Part shown: positions 46,911 to 55,444 of the stretch, piece after piece
How the letters are laid out: each line of letters begins with the position of its first letter
Numbering within the stretch: the first letter of the stretch is position 1
Origin: Corynebacterium crudilactis
Lineage (GTDB): Bacteria > Actinomycetota > Actinomycetes > Mycobacteriales > Mycobacteriaceae
Direction: 5' to 3'
Assembly: GCF_001643015.1 (NCBI RefSeq)
Contig: NZ_CP015622.1
Span: 1,749,358 to 1,813,357, forward strand
Length of the DNA: 64,000 nucleotides
Translations under genes and position numbers: made by a program
Notes under the pieces: generated by a model
The model's database searches: none
Told to the model about the DNA's origin: nothing
What the model saw: the letters and a program-made list of their open reading frames with translations, nothing else

Positions 46911-47798
46911 ATGTCTGCAAAGCGTACATTCACTCGCATCGGCGCAATCCTCGGCGCAACCGCCCTCGCAGGTGTCACCCTCACTGCTTGTAGCAGTTCA
47001 GGCGGCAGCGACGGCTTCCTCTCAGCTATCGAAAATGGCTCTGTCAACATCGGTACCAAATACGATCAGCCTGGTCTCGGCCTTCGTAATCCTGACAACA
47101 CCATGAGCGGCCTCGACGTCGACGTGGCAGAATATGTGGTCAACTCAATCGCAGATGACAACGGCTGGGAGCACCCTACACTCGAATGGCGTGAATCCCC
47201 TTCTGCACAGCGTGAAACTCTCATCCAAAACGGTGAAGTAGATATGATCGCAGCAACCTATTCCATCAACCCAGGTCGCTCCGAATCTGTGAACTTTGGT
47301 GGACCATACCTGATCACCCACCAGGCCCTACTTATCCGCCAGGACGATGAGCGCATCGAGACCCTCGAAGACCTCGACAACGGACTCATTCTTTGCTCCG
47401 TCTCCGGTTCCACCCCTGCCCAGAAGGTAAAGGATGTCCTTCCAGGCGTACAGCTCCAGGAATACGACACCTACTCTTCCTGTGTGGAGGCACTCTCCCA
47501 GGGCAACGTTGACGCCATGACCACTGATGCCACCATCCTCTTCGGCTACTCCCAGCAGTACGAAGGCGACTTCCGAGTTGTAGAAATGGAAAAGGACGGC
47601 GAGGCATTCACCAACGAATACTATGGCATCGGATTGAAGAAGGATGACAAAGAAGGCACCGATGCCATTAATGCAGCTCTTGAGCGCATGTACGCAGACG
47701 GAACCTTCCAGCGTCTACTCACCGAGAATCTCGGCGAAGACTCTGTCGTGGTTGAAGAAGGCACCCCAGGTGACCTCTCCTTCCTCGACGCCAGCTAG
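46911..47798 (+). CDS. gluB: Glutamate-binding lipoprotein of the ABC importer
   Basis: A 295-residue solute-binding lipoprotein. The signal peptide (residues 1-26) ends in the lipobox LTAC with Cys27, followed by SSSGGSDG. The type 2 periplasmic-binding fold has GSVNIGTKYDQPGLGLRN, the Arg-rich ligand loop NPGRSESVNFGGPY, and TTDATILFGYS. It binds glutamate for the GluACD permease. TAAGGAG lies a few nt before the ATG. A small GCTGTT/AACAGC hairpin (46858-46875) is in the 97-nt gap after gluA. Confidence 0.95.
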   Translation: MSAKRTFTRIGAILGATALAGVTLTACSSSGGSDGFLSAIENGSVNIGTKYDQPGLGLRNPDNTMSGLDVDVAEYVVNSIADDNGWEHPTLEWRESPSAQRETLIQNGEVDMIAATYSINPGRSESVNFGGPYLITHQALLIRQDDERIETLEDLDNGLILCSVSGSTPAQKVKDVLPGVQLQEYDTYSSCVEALSQGNVDAMTTDATILFGYSQQYEGDFRVVEMEKDGEAFTNEYYGIGLKKDDKEGTDAINAALERMYADGTFQRLLTENLGEDSVVVEEGTPGDLSFLDAS

Positions 47799-47830
47799 TT
47801 TGACGGCTTTCACAAGCCAGCTGTAACCAC

Positions 47831-47864
47831 ATGCGTGGCGCGACACCCCCAAAGCGCCACGCAT
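47831..47864 (+). terminator. Intercistronic hairpin between gluB and gluC
   Basis: ATGCGTGGCGC and GCGCCACGCAT form a perfect 11-bp stem with a 12-nt loop, without a long T-tract (TACTAGTTTTC). It probably attenuates or protects, giving more gluB than gluC mRNA. Confidence 0.7.
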
Positions 47865-47918
47865 TACTAGTTTTCAAGTTCATGAACTTTTTCCATCCTT
47901 AACAAGGAGCACCACCAC

Positions 47919-48605
47919 ATGAGCACATTGTGGGCGGATCTGGGTCCGTCGATATTTTCAGCTTTTTGGGTGACTATCAAACTCACCGTCTACTCAGCCA
48001 TTGGCGCCATGATTTTGGGTACTATCCTCACCGCAATGAGGGTCTCCCCTGTTAAAATCCTCCGCACCCTGTCCACAGCGTATATCAACACCGTTCGAAA
48101 CACCCCACTTACTCTTGTCGTATTGTTCTGCTCCTTTGGTCTTTATCAAAACCTCGGTATGACTCTGGCAGGGCGTGAAAGTTCTACCTTCCTCGCGGAT
48201 AATAACTTCCGCTTGGCTGTCCTCGGATTCATCATGTACACCTCAACATTTGTTGCTGAGTCTTTGCGTTCCGGCATCAACACTGTCCACTTCGGACAGG
48301 CAGAAGCCGCACGCTCCTTGGGCCTAGGTTTCGGAGACACCTTCCGTTCCATCATTTTCCCACAGGCCTTGCGCGCAGCGATCGTTCCTTTAGGCAATAC
48401 GCTTATCGCATTGACCAAAAACACCACCATTGCATCTGTCATCGGTGTCGGCGAAGCATCCTTGCTGATGAAATCCACAATTGAAAATCATGCCAATATG
48501 CTGTTCGTGGTATTCGCCATCTTCGCCGTTGGTTTCATGATTCTCACCCTGCCCATGGGCCTTGGACTGGGTAAACTCTCTGAGCGTTTGGCGGTGAAGA
48601 AATAA
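47919..48605 (+). CDS. gluC: Glutamate ABC transporter, permease GluC
   Basis: A 228-residue PAAT-type inner-membrane permease with five membrane spans. The EAA motif that contacts GluA is [22 protein letters not shown]. Residues [11 protein letters not shown] match the family's N-terminal block. AAGGAG precedes the ATG by about 9 nt. The stop codon shares its last A with the start of gluD. Confidence 0.94.
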   Translation: MSTLWADLGPSIFSAFWVTIKLTVYSAIGAMILGTILTAMRVSPVKILRTLSTAYINTVRNTPLTLVVLFCSFGLYQNLGMTLAGRESSTFLADNNFRLAVLGFIMYTSTFVAESLRSGINTVHFGQAEAARSLGLGFGDTFRSIIFPQALRAAIVPLGNTLIALTKNTTIASVIGVGEASLLMKSTIENHANMLFVVFAIFAVGFMILTLPMGLGLGKLSERLAVKK

Positions 48606-49552
48606 TGTCTAATACAGTTCGCGCAACCGTCCTCTACGATGCACCCGGACCAAAGGGACGTCAGCTCAACCTCATCATCACCATCATCACGGTGCTGGTC
48701 GGTCTAGCAGTCCTCTTCTGGATTGGCTCCATCTTGTCTGATAATGGTCAATTAGACGCCGCCAAATGGACACCATTCCTCAACTCCCAAACGTGGACAA
48801 CCTACATCCTGCCGGGTCTATGGGGAACGCTTAAATCAGCTATTTTCTCCGTCATCTTGGCATTAGTCATGGGTGTTGCTTTAGGACTAGGACGAATCTC
48901 TGAAATTAGAGTGCTCCGCTGGTTCTGCGCAGTCATCATTGAAACTTTCCGCGCAATTCCAGTGCTGATCCTGATGATTTTCGCGTACCAGCTGTTCGCT
49001 CAGTACCACGTCGTGCCATCCAGCCAGCTCGCTTTCGCAGCTGTTGTCTTCGGTTTGACCATGTACAACGGTTCTGTGATTGCAGAGATCCTGCGTTCCG
49101 GTATCGCTTCCTTGCCTAAGGGACAGAAGGAAGCTGCCATTGCTTTGGGTATGTCTTCACGCCAAACTACCTGGTCCATTCTGCTGCCACAGGCTGTGGC
49201 TTCCATGCTTCCTGCACTGATTTCTCAGATGGTTATTGCACTGAAAGACTCCGCACTTGGCTACCAGATTGGCTACATCGAAGTTGTCCGTTCCGGTATT
49301 CAGTCTGCTTCCGTCAACCGCAACTACCTGGCAGCACTCTTCGTTGTCGCACTCATCATGATTCTTCTCAACTTCTCCCTCACCACGTTGGCATCGCGAA
49401 TTGAGCGCCAACTACGTGCGGGACGAGCTCGAAAGAACATCATTGCCAAGGTCCCTGAGCAGCCAGATCAAGGTCTGGACACCAAGGATAATGTCAATGT
49501 GGATTGGCAGGATCCCGATTATAAGGATCTGAAAACTCCTGGAGTGCAGTAG
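48605..49552 (+). CDS. gluD: Glutamate ABC transporter, permease GluD
   Basis: A 315-residue PAAT-type permease. A 65-residue N-terminal extension contains one hydrophobic segment ([19 protein letters not shown]); then come the standard spans, the [19 protein letters not shown] block and the EAA motif [21 protein letters not shown]. The C-terminal ~50 residues are polar and acidic, which is long for the family. It pairs with GluC as heterodimer. Translation is coupled to gluC by a 1-nt overlap. Confidence 0.93.
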   Translation: MSNTVRATVLYDAPGPKGRQLNLIITIITVLVGLAVLFWIGSILSDNGQLDAAKWTPFLNSQTWTTYILPGLWGTLKSAIFSVILALVMGVALGLGRISEIRVLRWFCAVIIETFRAIPVLILMIFAYQLFAQYHVVPSSQLAFAAVVFGLTMYNGSVIAEILRSGIASLPKGQKEAAIALGMSSRQTTWSILLPQAVASMLPALISQMVIALKDSALGYQIGYIEVVRSGIQSASVNRNYLAALFVVALIMILLNFSLTTLASRIERQLRAGRARKNIIAKVPEQPDQGLDTKDNVNVDWQDPDYKDLKTPGVQ

Positions 49553-49567
49553 CTCCTAGCTTCCCCC

Positions 49568-49592
49568 CCCCGGATGAAATGTTCATCCGGGG
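49568..49592. terminator. Terminator between gluD and recX
   Basis: CCCCGGATGAA and TTCATCCGGGG form an 11-bp stem with a 3-nt loop, followed by TTTAGCTTTTT. A run of nine C (49563-49571) enters the left arm. It can end transcripts from both convergent genes. Confidence 0.85.
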
Positions 49593-49593
49593 T

Positions 49594-50193
49594 TTAGCTT
49601 TTTAAGTGCTCGATTCTTTCATCAAGTGCTTCCCTAGCAAATTCCATGGATAATCCAGCCGGGAATCCCCGACGAGCCAAAGCACCCAACACGCGCCGAA
49701 GCGCTTTATCGTAATCAGAGCGCTCCTGCGGAATCTTTGTTTCTGACCTGGCTTTCTTAACCGCCACCGCACGAGCTGTTTCCCGCTCATCGTCCGGGTC
49801 TAATTGCTCCAGTGCCGCAACACGCGTTTGCCTATCGACGCCTTTCTCCTGCAGTTCGCGGTCTAGCGCACGCGAAGACTTTCCTCTCCGCGCAGCTCGC
49901 TGGCGAACCCATTCGCTGGCAAACAATTCATCATCTAAGAGTTTGGCTCTGAGGAGATCCTCAATGACTTCGCTAATGATTTCTTCTTCAAACTCTAAAG
50001 CCTTAAGGCGTGTGGTTAATTCACTAACGGAACGGGCTCGTTGGTCCAGCAGCAATAATGCTCGGCGTCGTACGTTGGCTTTCTTTTCTTCCTTTTCATG
50101 ATCAAAAAAGTCTGATTCTCCACGTGCATGTGCGCGCTCAAAATTATCGAGAATACTTCTTAGTTTCTCGATTTTCTCTGTTTGTGCGTCCAT
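49594..50193 (-). CDS. recX: Regulatory protein RecX
   Basis: A 199-residue RecX, which inhibits RecA filaments. It has the family's tandem three-helix repeats: [21 protein letters not shown] and IIEDLL-like [44 protein letters not shown]. The ATG at 50193 is chosen because AAGGG lies upstream; an in-frame start at 50229 would extend into the recA terminator. It follows recA on the same strand, separated by a strong hairpin. Confidence 0.92.
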   Translation of the reverse strand: MDAQTEKIEKLRSILDNFERAHARGESDFFDHEKEEKKANVRRRALLLLDQRARSVSELTTRLKALEFEEEIISEVIEDLLRAKLLDDELFASEWVRQRAARRGKSSRALDRELQEKGVDRQTRVAALEQLDPDDERETARAVAVKKARSETKIPQERSDYDKALRRVLGALARRGFPAGLSMEFAREALDERIEHLKS

Positions 50194-50215
50194 TTTTATA
50201 ATCCCTTGATTATAT

Positions 50216-50267
50216 AAAAGCGGGGACAAACCACCTGGATATCTCCTTGTGGTTTGTCCCCGCTTTT
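50216..50267 (-). terminator. recA/recX intercistronic terminator
   Basis: AAAAGCGGGGACAAACCAC and its complement form an almost 19-bp perfect stem with a 14-nt loop between recA and recX. On the minus strand it continues into TTTTATATAAT, giving a terminator that recX expression must read through or bypass. TATAAT in its tail could be a -10 box for recX. Confidence 0.9.
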
Positions 50268-50278
50268 ACAATTAGTGC

Positions 50279-51391
50279 TTAGTCTTCTGCTTCATCATCG
50301 AAATCAACATTTGGCACCAGTTCTACTGGATCATCGGTAAGTTCATCAGATACACCTGCGTACTTACCTACTCCCAGCTTCTTGAAAATCTTGTCTTCGA
50401 GTTCATCAGTAAGCTCTGGGCTCTCCTTGAGGAAAAGACGAACCTTCTCTTTACCTTGACCAAGCTGATCGCCCTCATAGGTAAACCAAGAGCCAGACTT
50501 CTTCACGATTCCGTTATCTACTGCCAAGTCAATGACCGAGGACTCACGTGAGATGCCTTCGCCATACATAATGTCGAATTCAGCGATCTTGAAAGGTGGG
50601 GACACCTTGTTTTTTACTACCTTAAGACGGGTGCGGTTACCAATAGCATCCTGACCATCTTTAAGTGTTTGAATTCGACGAATATCACAGCGAATCGATG
50701 CATAGAACTTCAACGCTTTACCACCGGTAGTGGTCTCTGGGGAACCAAACATCACGCCGATCTTCTCACGCAGCTGGTTAATGAAGATTGCAGTGGTTCC
50801 AGAGTTGTACAGTGCGCCAGTCATCTTACGAAGCGCCTGGCTCATGAGACGGGCCTGAAGACCAACGTGGCTATCGCCCATTTCGCCTTCAATCTCTGCC
50901 TTTGGTGTCAATGCAGCCACTGAGTCGATCACAATTAGAGCAATCGCACCTGAGCGCACAAGCATATCTGCGATCTCTAGAGCCTGTTCACCGGTATCTG
51001 GCTGAGAAACCAAAAGCGCATCAGTATCTACGCCAAGCTTGCGTGCATAATCTGGGTCCAAAGCGTGCTCAGCGTCAATGAACGCTGCGATGCCTCCAGC
51101 CTTTTGTGCCTGCGCAATAGCATGCAAAGCAACAGTGGTTTTACCTGATGATTCTGGACCATAGATCTCGACGATTCGGCCTCGCGGAAATCCACCAATA
51201 CCTAGCGCAATATCAATGGCAGTGTTGCCAGATGAAATAGTTTGGATTGGAGCGCGGTTTTCATCGCCCAAACGCATAATTGCGCCTTTACCAAAGTCCT
51301 TCTCAATTAATGCCAGTGCTGCATCAAGTGCTTTTTGACGATCATCAGGTTTGACGGCAGTAGCTTTAGACGTTGTCTTTTTTGGAGCCAT
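50279..51391 (-). CDS. recA: Recombinase RecA
   Basis: A 370-residue RecA. Walker [10 protein letters not shown], Walker [11 protein letters not shown], loop L1 [18 protein letters not shown], loop L2 [21 protein letters not shown], and the acidic C-terminal tail ([10 protein letters not shown]) are intact. RecA filaments promote strand exchange and trigger LexA cleavage. No intein is present. GAGGAAATAATA precedes the ATG. The promoter is about 205 bp upstream and carries a LexA box, leaving a long leader with two hairpins. Confidence 0.98.
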   Translation of the reverse strand: MAPKKTTSKATAVKPDDRQKALDAALALIEKDFGKGAIMRLGDENRAPIQTISSGNTAIDIALGIGGFPRGRIVEIYGPESSGKTTVALHAIAQAQKAGGIAAFIDAEHALDPDYARKLGVDTDALLVSQPDTGEQALEIADMLVRSGAIALIVIDSVAALTPKAEIEGEMGDSHVGLQARLMSQALRKMTGALYNSGTTAIFINQLREKIGVMFGSPETTTGGKALKFYASIRCDIRRIQTLKDGQDAIGNRTRLKVVKNKVSPPFKIAEFDIMYGEGISRESSVIDLAVDNGIVKKSGSWFTYEGDQLGQGKEKVRLFLKESPELTDELEDKIFKKLGVGKYAGVSDELTDDPVELVPNVDFDDEAED

Positions 51392-51595
51392 TATTATTTC
51401 CTCTGAGTTTTTATCCGTTGATGTGGGTGGAATATTTCTACGGTTGCACCATTATGTCCGGCTTTAAGTAGAAGCGTGCAAAGGCCTCTACTTAGTTAGA
51501 CCCGAAAAGTAGGGATTTGGATCCCTGCTTTGTTCTGTTTTTATTTATGCCGGTTACTTTAGACGGATGCTAGGACATGACAAGATTTTAAGCCC

Positions 51596-51618
51596 AGCAT
51601 ACACGCACAACTGTTCGA
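51596..51618 (-). promoter_or_regulatory. LexA box and -10 box of recA
   Basis: ACGCACAACTGTTCGA (51603-51618, plus-strand reading) matches the corynebacterial LexA consensus with two mismatches. On the minus strand TATGCT (51596-51601) follows one base away, the likely -10 box, so LexA would block RNA polymerase. The start of recA is about 205 bp downstream. Confidence 0.75.
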
Positions 51619-51653
51619 AAATCGAATTTTCGCATCAGAACTACTAAGAAATA

Positions 51654-51869
51654 TTAAAATCGGGGGTCATCTTTCCCGAGACGACGTGATTCCGGAATAC
51701 TAAAATCAATACACAACTGCTCCCACACGTTACGCAGATCAATCCCAGTATCAATTGCAACCTCCGCAGTCACTCCGAGAGCCCCAATGACATGAGAATG
51801 TGCAATCCACTCCCCTTTAGCTTCTCCGAATTCATCTTTAACGAGTTGCTGAAACTCCGATAAACGCAT
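51654..51869 (-). CDS. DUF3046 protein
   Basis: A 71-residue protein of the DUF3046 family, beginning MRLSEFQQLVKDEFGE and including WIAHSHVIGALG and RNVWEQLCIDFSIPESRRLG. DUF3046 genes are conserved beside recA in actinobacteria (Rv2738c in M. tuberculosis); function unknown. The ATG at 51869 has TATTAT 7 nt upstream on the minus strand, so a leaderless mRNA is likely; an ORF extension of 22 codons is not supported. It is divergent from bioY. Confidence 0.9.
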   Translation of the reverse strand: MRLSEFQQLVKDEFGEAKGEWIAHSHVIGALGVTAEVAIDTGIDLRNVWEQLCIDFSIPESRRLGKDDPRF

Positions 51870-51876
51870 GGAAACG

Positions 51877-51882
51877 ATAATA
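51877..51882 (-). promoter_or_regulatory. Leaderless -10 box of the DUF3046 gene
   Basis: TATTAT on the minus strand lies 7 nt before the ATG at 51869. Confidence 0.6.
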
Positions 51883-51928
51883 CAGCGCAGCAACCAATGA
51901 TCACCTACCATCCCTCTCCACCCCCAAA

Positions 51929-51973
51929 TGAACACCGTTCAAAAGAGTCATCTTGCATGCTGAACATCGTTCA
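51929..51973 (+). promoter_or_regulatory. Two BioQ-type operators upstream of bioY
   Basis: TGAACACCGTTCA (51929-51941) and TGAACATCGTTCA (51961-51973) are perfect palindromes around a 3-nt centre, 32 nt apart. They match the corynebacterial BioQ box type TGAAC-N3-GTTxx; BioQ is a TetR-family repressor that controls bioYMN. The second ends 5 nt before the bioY -10 box. A strong operator pair on one face of the DNA is expected. Confidence 0.75.
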
Positions 51974-51977
51974 GGTG

Positions 51978-51983
51978 TATGAT
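51978..51983 (+). promoter_or_regulatory. Leaderless -10 box of bioY
   Basis: TATGAT lies 6 nt before the ATG at 51990, and no ribosome-binding site is present. Confidence 0.6.
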
Positions 51984-51989
51984 TTCAAC

Positions 51990-52595
51990 ATGCAAACAAT
52001 CCCACCTGAAAAAACCACGATTCGATCCAAGAAGCCGTCTTCACGCAAACAACTTCAAGACATCGCACTGATTGCAGTTTTTGCGGCACTGATTATTGTG
52101 CTGGCATTTGTCTCGATTCCCGTCGGCGCAGCTGGCGTGCCCATCGTTTTGCAAAACGCCTCTATCGTTCTTGCCGGATTAATCCTTGGCGGTCGGCGCG
52201 GTTTTCTCACTGCATTACTGTTTCTTGTCCTAGGCCTCATCGGACTTCCAGTTTTAGCAGGAGGTCGCACCACATTGGCAGCGCTTGCCGGCCCCACTGC
52301 TGGTTACATTGTTGGCTATTTACTTTCCCCACTGGTCGCCGGAGCTATCGCTTATCTTGCACCTAAGAAGCGTGGCACAGGAATGTTCATCGTCTTGGGA
52401 CTGGCTGGTATCGCGGGTCTGATCACTCAATACGTCTGTGGCAGTATCGGACTGGTCCTTCGTGCAGGTCTAAGCATTAGTGAGGCAGCACTTGCCCAAG
52501 GCGCTTTTGTTCTACCCGATCTAGCCAAGATTGCTGTCATGGTTGTTATTGCTGCTGGCGTTCATGCAGCATTCCCCGATATCCGTAAGAAATAA
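51990..52595 (+). CDS. bioY: Biotin transporter substrate-binding membrane protein BioY
   Basis: A 201-residue S component of the ECF biotin importer. It has about five to six hydrophobic segments and the BioY signatures VPIVLQNASIVLAGLILGGRRG and GLPVLAGGRTTLAALAGPTAGYIVGYLLSP. The N-terminal ~35 residues are polar and basic. An earlier in-frame ATG lies before the operators and is not used. C. glutamicum cannot make biotin and depends on this uptake system. It heads the bioYMN operon. Confidence 0.95.
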   Translation: MQTIPPEKTTIRSKKPSSRKQLQDIALIAVFAALIIVLAFVSIPVGAAGVPIVLQNASIVLAGLILGGRRGFLTALLFLVLGLIGLPVLAGGRTTLAALAGPTAGYIVGYLLSPLVAGAIAYLAPKKRGTGMFIVLGLAGIAGLITQYVCGSIGLVLRAGLSISEAALAQGAFVLPDLAKIAVMVVIAAGVHAAFPDIRKK

Positions 52596-52607
52596 ACTAC
52601 GCCCATA

Positions 52608-52613
52608 TAGAAT
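52608..52613 (+). promoter_or_regulatory. Possible internal leaderless promoter of bioM
   Basis: TAGAAT lies 8 nt before the ATG at 52622. It could give extra bioMN transcription, or simply reflect the absence of a ribosome-binding site. Confidence 0.35.
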
Positions 52614-52621
52614 TGCAGTTC

Positions 52622-53314
52622 ATGCCCGAGATCTTTTTTGAAAACACCGAAGTTCGCTACGACGATGCCCTTATTTTAGAGTCACTGAATTTAACCCTGA
52701 CAGAACAACGCATCGGCATTATTGGAGCTAACGGCGGTGGAAAATCTACCCTCATTAGAATGATCAATGGTCTCGGCGAACCGACCACAGGGCGCGTGCT
52801 CATGGATGGCCTTGATGTGTCCCGTTCTGGTCGGGAAGTCCGTAAGAAGGTGGGGTTTGTTTTCTCTGATGCTGAAAACCAAATCGTGATGCCGACTGTG
52901 CGTGAGGATATTGCCTTTTCTTTACGTCGGCATAAAATGCCTCGAGCTGAAAAGGCACAGCGTGTCGAGGAGATGATGGCGCGGTTCAACCTAAGTGCAC
53001 ATGCCGATCAATCCCCACACACCCTCTCTGGTGGACAAAAGCAGCTATTAGCCCTGGCTGCGGTACTCATTTTAGAACCGGAAGTAATCATCGCCGATGA
53101 ACCCACTACTCTGCTTGACCTGCGAAATAGACTCATGATCAAAGAGGTCTTCCGCAGCCTTAAGCAACAACTCATCGTGGTCAGCCATGACTTAGATTTT
53201 CTCAGCGATTTTGAGCGCGTTATTTGCATCGACAACCACCGTATCGCTGCTGATGGGCTACCAGAAGACTCGATTAAGCACTATGTTTCTCTCATGACAG
53301 AACCTGCGAAATGA
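52622..53314 (+). CDS. bioM: Biotin transporter ATP-binding protein BioM
   Basis: A 230-residue ECF-type ATPase. Walker A is GANGGGKST, the Q-loop region VFSDAENQIVMPTVREDIAF is typical of CbiO/EcfA, the signature is LSGGQKQ, and Walker B is VIIADEPTTLLD, with the switch His in VVSHD. It powers BioY together with BioN. A TTG three codons earlier is in frame; the ATG is preferred. The stop overlaps bioN by 4 nt (ATGA). Confidence 0.94.
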   Translation: MPEIFFENTEVRYDDALILESLNLTLTEQRIGIIGANGGGKSTLIRMINGLGEPTTGRVLMDGLDVSRSGREVRKKVGFVFSDAENQIVMPTVREDIAFSLRRHKMPRAEKAQRVEEMMARFNLSAHADQSPHTLSGGQKQLLALAAVLILEPEVIIADEPTTLLDLRNRLMIKEVFRSLKQQLIVVSHDLDFLSDFERVICIDNHRIAADGLPEDSIKHYVSLMTEPAK

Positions 53315-53922
53315 ACAGTATCCCTTTAGGTTTTTACGTCGATAAGCACTCCGTTGTTCATGCTTTTCCTGCGCTGTGGAAATTCCCTGCCCTGCTGATT
53401 TTTATCATCGGTGGCTCCATCGCAGCCTCTACTCCGATGCATGGTGTAGCCCTAGTGGGCATTGCTGTGGTGTTTTATGGGCTGGCCAAGATTCCATTAA
53501 AAGTTGCATGGAATCAATGCTGGCCAGTGCTCCCCATTTTGATTCTGCTGGGCGCTTTTCAATGGTGGCAGCGAGGTTTCGATTTCGCAGCAACCACGGT
53601 ACTCACCCTATTTTCCGCGGTCATGGCCGCTATGCTCCTCACGCTGACAACTCGGCTTGAAGCTCTGATGGACGCTGTTGAGCAAATGTTGCAACCATTC
53701 GCGCGTTTTGGTCTTCCTGTGGAGACCATTACCCTGGCTATTTCACTCACCATTCGGCTTATTCCACTGCAATTAGCCACGGTGAAGGAAGTCCTTGATG
53801 CTCGCAAAGCTCGGGGCGCTGGGTTTTCTATTGCTGCATTCGGCACTCCAGTGATCATCAGATCAATTAAGCGGGCGCGCAATATTGGCGATGCGCTTCT
53901 AGCTCGTGGCGCCGGAGACTAG
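53311..53922 (+). CDS. bioN: Biotin transporter transmembrane protein BioN
   Basis: A 203-residue EcfT-type membrane protein with four to five spans. The two short cytosolic ARG motifs that contact the ATPases are present: ARKARGAG near residue 170 and LLARGAGD at the C-terminus. It links BioM to BioY. It is translated from the ATGA overlap and is followed by a terminator at 53942. Confidence 0.93.
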   Translation: MNSIPLGFYVDKHSVVHAFPALWKFPALLIFIIGGSIAASTPMHGVALVGIAVVFYGLAKIPLKVAWNQCWPVLPILILLGAFQWWQRGFDFAATTVLTLFSAVMAAMLLTLTTRLEALMDAVEQMLQPFARFGLPVETITLAISLTIRLIPLQLATVKEVLDARKARGAGFSIAAFGTPVIIRSIKRARNIGDALLARGAGD

Positions 53923-53941
53923 CACTGAGAAAATAGATAGC

Positions 53942-53983
53942 AAAAGCGGGGCAAATACCTTAAAAAGTATCTGCCCCGCTTTT
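53942..53983. terminator. Bidirectional terminator between bioN and pspA
   Basis: AAAAGCGGGGCAAATAC pairs with GTATCTGCCCCGCTTTT, with one mismatch and an 8-nt loop; A and T runs on both sides. Confidence 0.88.
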
Positions 53984-53998
53984 AATTGCTTAAAAGAT

Positions 53999-54829
53999 TT
54001 AAGCCTCGCCGCGCAGCTCGCGCATACGCTGTGCCACTGCATCATCAGTGACATTGTTGCCTGCAGCTGGAGCTTCAATGGACTCCTGCTTATTTCCAGC
54101 GGTTAGGGAACCACCAGACATCTCGGCACGGATCTGCTCAAGACGGGAATGTCCAGCCATGTGAATGCCCGCCTGCTCAACCTCAGCCATACGGCCTTCA
54201 ACGGAGTTCTGTGCAAGCTCTGCCTGGCCAAGAGCATTAGCGTAACGACGCTCGATCTTCTCACGAACCTGATCCAAGTTCGGAGTGCTGCCTTCAGTGA
54301 GGGAGTTCATGGACTTCAAAGACTCAGAAACCTTCTCCTGCATCTTTGCCTGCTCAAGCTGGCTCAACAGCTTGGTGCGTTCCGCAACCTTCTGCTGCAA
54401 TGCCATGGAGTTGCGCTCCACAGCTTTCTTCGCCTGATCAGCCTGCTGCAGAGACTGGTCATGGAGCTGCTTGGTGTCTTCGACAGACTGCTCTGCGGTA
54501 ACAAGCTGCGCTGCGAATGCCTCAGCAGCGTTCTCGTACTCAGTAGCCTTCTTTACATCGCCCTCAGCATGAGCTTTGTCAGCCAGCTGAATTGCCTGGC
54601 GAGTGTTGCCCTGAAGCTTCTCAATCTCAGCTAGGCGACGGTTCAGCTGCATCTCAAGCTGGCGCTGGTTACCAATAACTGCAGCTGCCTGCTGAGAGAG
54701 CTCCTGGTGCTGACGCTGAGCATCCTCGATGGCCTGCTGGATCTGTACCTTTGGATCTGCGTTCTCCTCAATCTTTGAGTCGAACAACGCCATGAGATAC
54801 TTCCAACCCTTGGAAAATGGATTAGCCAT
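53999..54829 (-). CDS. PspA/IM30-family envelope-stress protein
   Basis: A 276-residue coiled-coil protein of the PspA/Vipp1 family, like the mycobacterial 35-kDa antigen Rv2744c. It begins with the amphipathic helix [25 protein letters not shown] and continues in long Gln/Ala/Glu-rich coiled coils. The C-terminal ~50 residues are less regular and Gly/Asn/Ala-rich. It assembles on the inner face of the membrane to maintain integrity. AGGAAGG is upstream. It follows clgR on the same strand, but the PspM/PspN-like partners seen in mycobacteria are absent here. Confidence 0.9.
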   Translation of the reverse strand: MANPFSKGWKYLMALFDSKIEENADPKVQIQQAIEDAQRQHQELSQQAAAVIGNQRQLEMQLNRRLAEIEKLQGNTRQAIQLADKAHAEGDVKKATEYENAAEAFAAQLVTAEQSVEDTKQLHDQSLQQADQAKKAVERNSMALQQKVAERTKLLSQLEQAKMQEKVSESLKSMNSLTEGSTPNLDQVREKIERRYANALGQAELAQNSVEGRMAEVEQAGIHMAGHSRLEQIRAEMSGGSLTAGNKQESIEAPAAGNNVTDDAVAQRMRELRGEA

Positions 54830-55063
54830 ATTGAAAAGTGAGCCTTCCTAAATATCTGAATCAGGTAATTTCGCTGTATTCACTTATGCGATCATTATCC
54901 ATGACGCCCTGTACACCGGCACGACTGGGGTTCATACCTTTAAAAGATTTTATAGGTATAGAAATTAGCCAGAACCTCAACGCAGTCCATATTAGCGCCA
55001 TCAAGCTAACAATGGGCGTCGAAAAGCATTCTTTTCCTGCTTTTCAACAACCACTCATGTCAC

Positions 55064-55387
55064 TCAAACGCGCGCGAAGTCTTCCCGTGCGGCATGCACT
55101 GCCATGGATCCTGCTGCTTCAATTAATACATCAGCAACGCTGGCGCCCAAAGCATGGCATACGGAAGCAAGAAGCTCAGAGGAAACCTCTTTGCGTCCAC
55201 GCTCCAATTCAGAAAGATAACCGGGAGACACACGAGAAGCTTCAGCGAGCTCACGCAGAGTAACGCCCTTATCAGCACGGAAGGAGCGAAGAGCTGCACC
55301 AAGAGCTTCGCGGAGAAGTGGTTCAGGAGCCTTCCGTGGGGCGGCTTCTGAAATCGGCTTGTCTAGAAGGGTTGTATAAGTAACCAT
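55064..55387 (-). CDS. clgR: XRE-family regulator ClgR
   Basis: A 107-residue Cro/C1-type regulator that activates clpP1P2, clpC and other protease genes. The helix-turn-helix is ADKGVTLRELAEASRVSPGY LSELERGRKEVS, with the family's C-terminal tail IEAAGSMAVHAARED, a degron-like end. The ATG at 55387 is preferred; a TTG four codons earlier overlaps the SigH -10. Transcription is from a SigH-type promoter. It sits between a CinA-type amidase gene and pspA, the same neighbours as in mycobacteria. Confidence 0.93.
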   Translation of the reverse strand: MVTYTTLLDKPISEAAPRKAPEPLLREALGAALRSFRADKGVTLRELAEASRVSPGYLSELERGRKEVSSELLASVCHALGASVADVLIEAAGSMAVHAAREDFARV

Positions 55388-55397
55388 CGTTAGGTTC

Positions 55398-55424
55398 AAC
55401 TCCCTTTCCCTAAAATTTGTTCCC
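55398..55424 (-). promoter_or_regulatory. SigH-type promoter of clgR
   Basis: GGGAAC (minus strand, 55419-55424) and GTT (55398-55400) are 18 nt apart and the start codon follows 11 nt after the -10. SigH control of clgR is known in C. glutamicum. Confidence 0.7.
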
Positions 55425-55444
55425 AGTTTACCTAGAAACTTGAG

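Noticed and set aside
49563..49571. Run of nine C after gluD
   Set aside because: A homopolymer joined to the terminator stem; it may vary by slippage but gives no evidence of a phase-variable gene because no ORF spans it.
54838..55263. 141-codon plus-strand ORF opposite clgR
   Set aside because: It runs antisense through clgR and the pspA leader with no ribosome-binding site.
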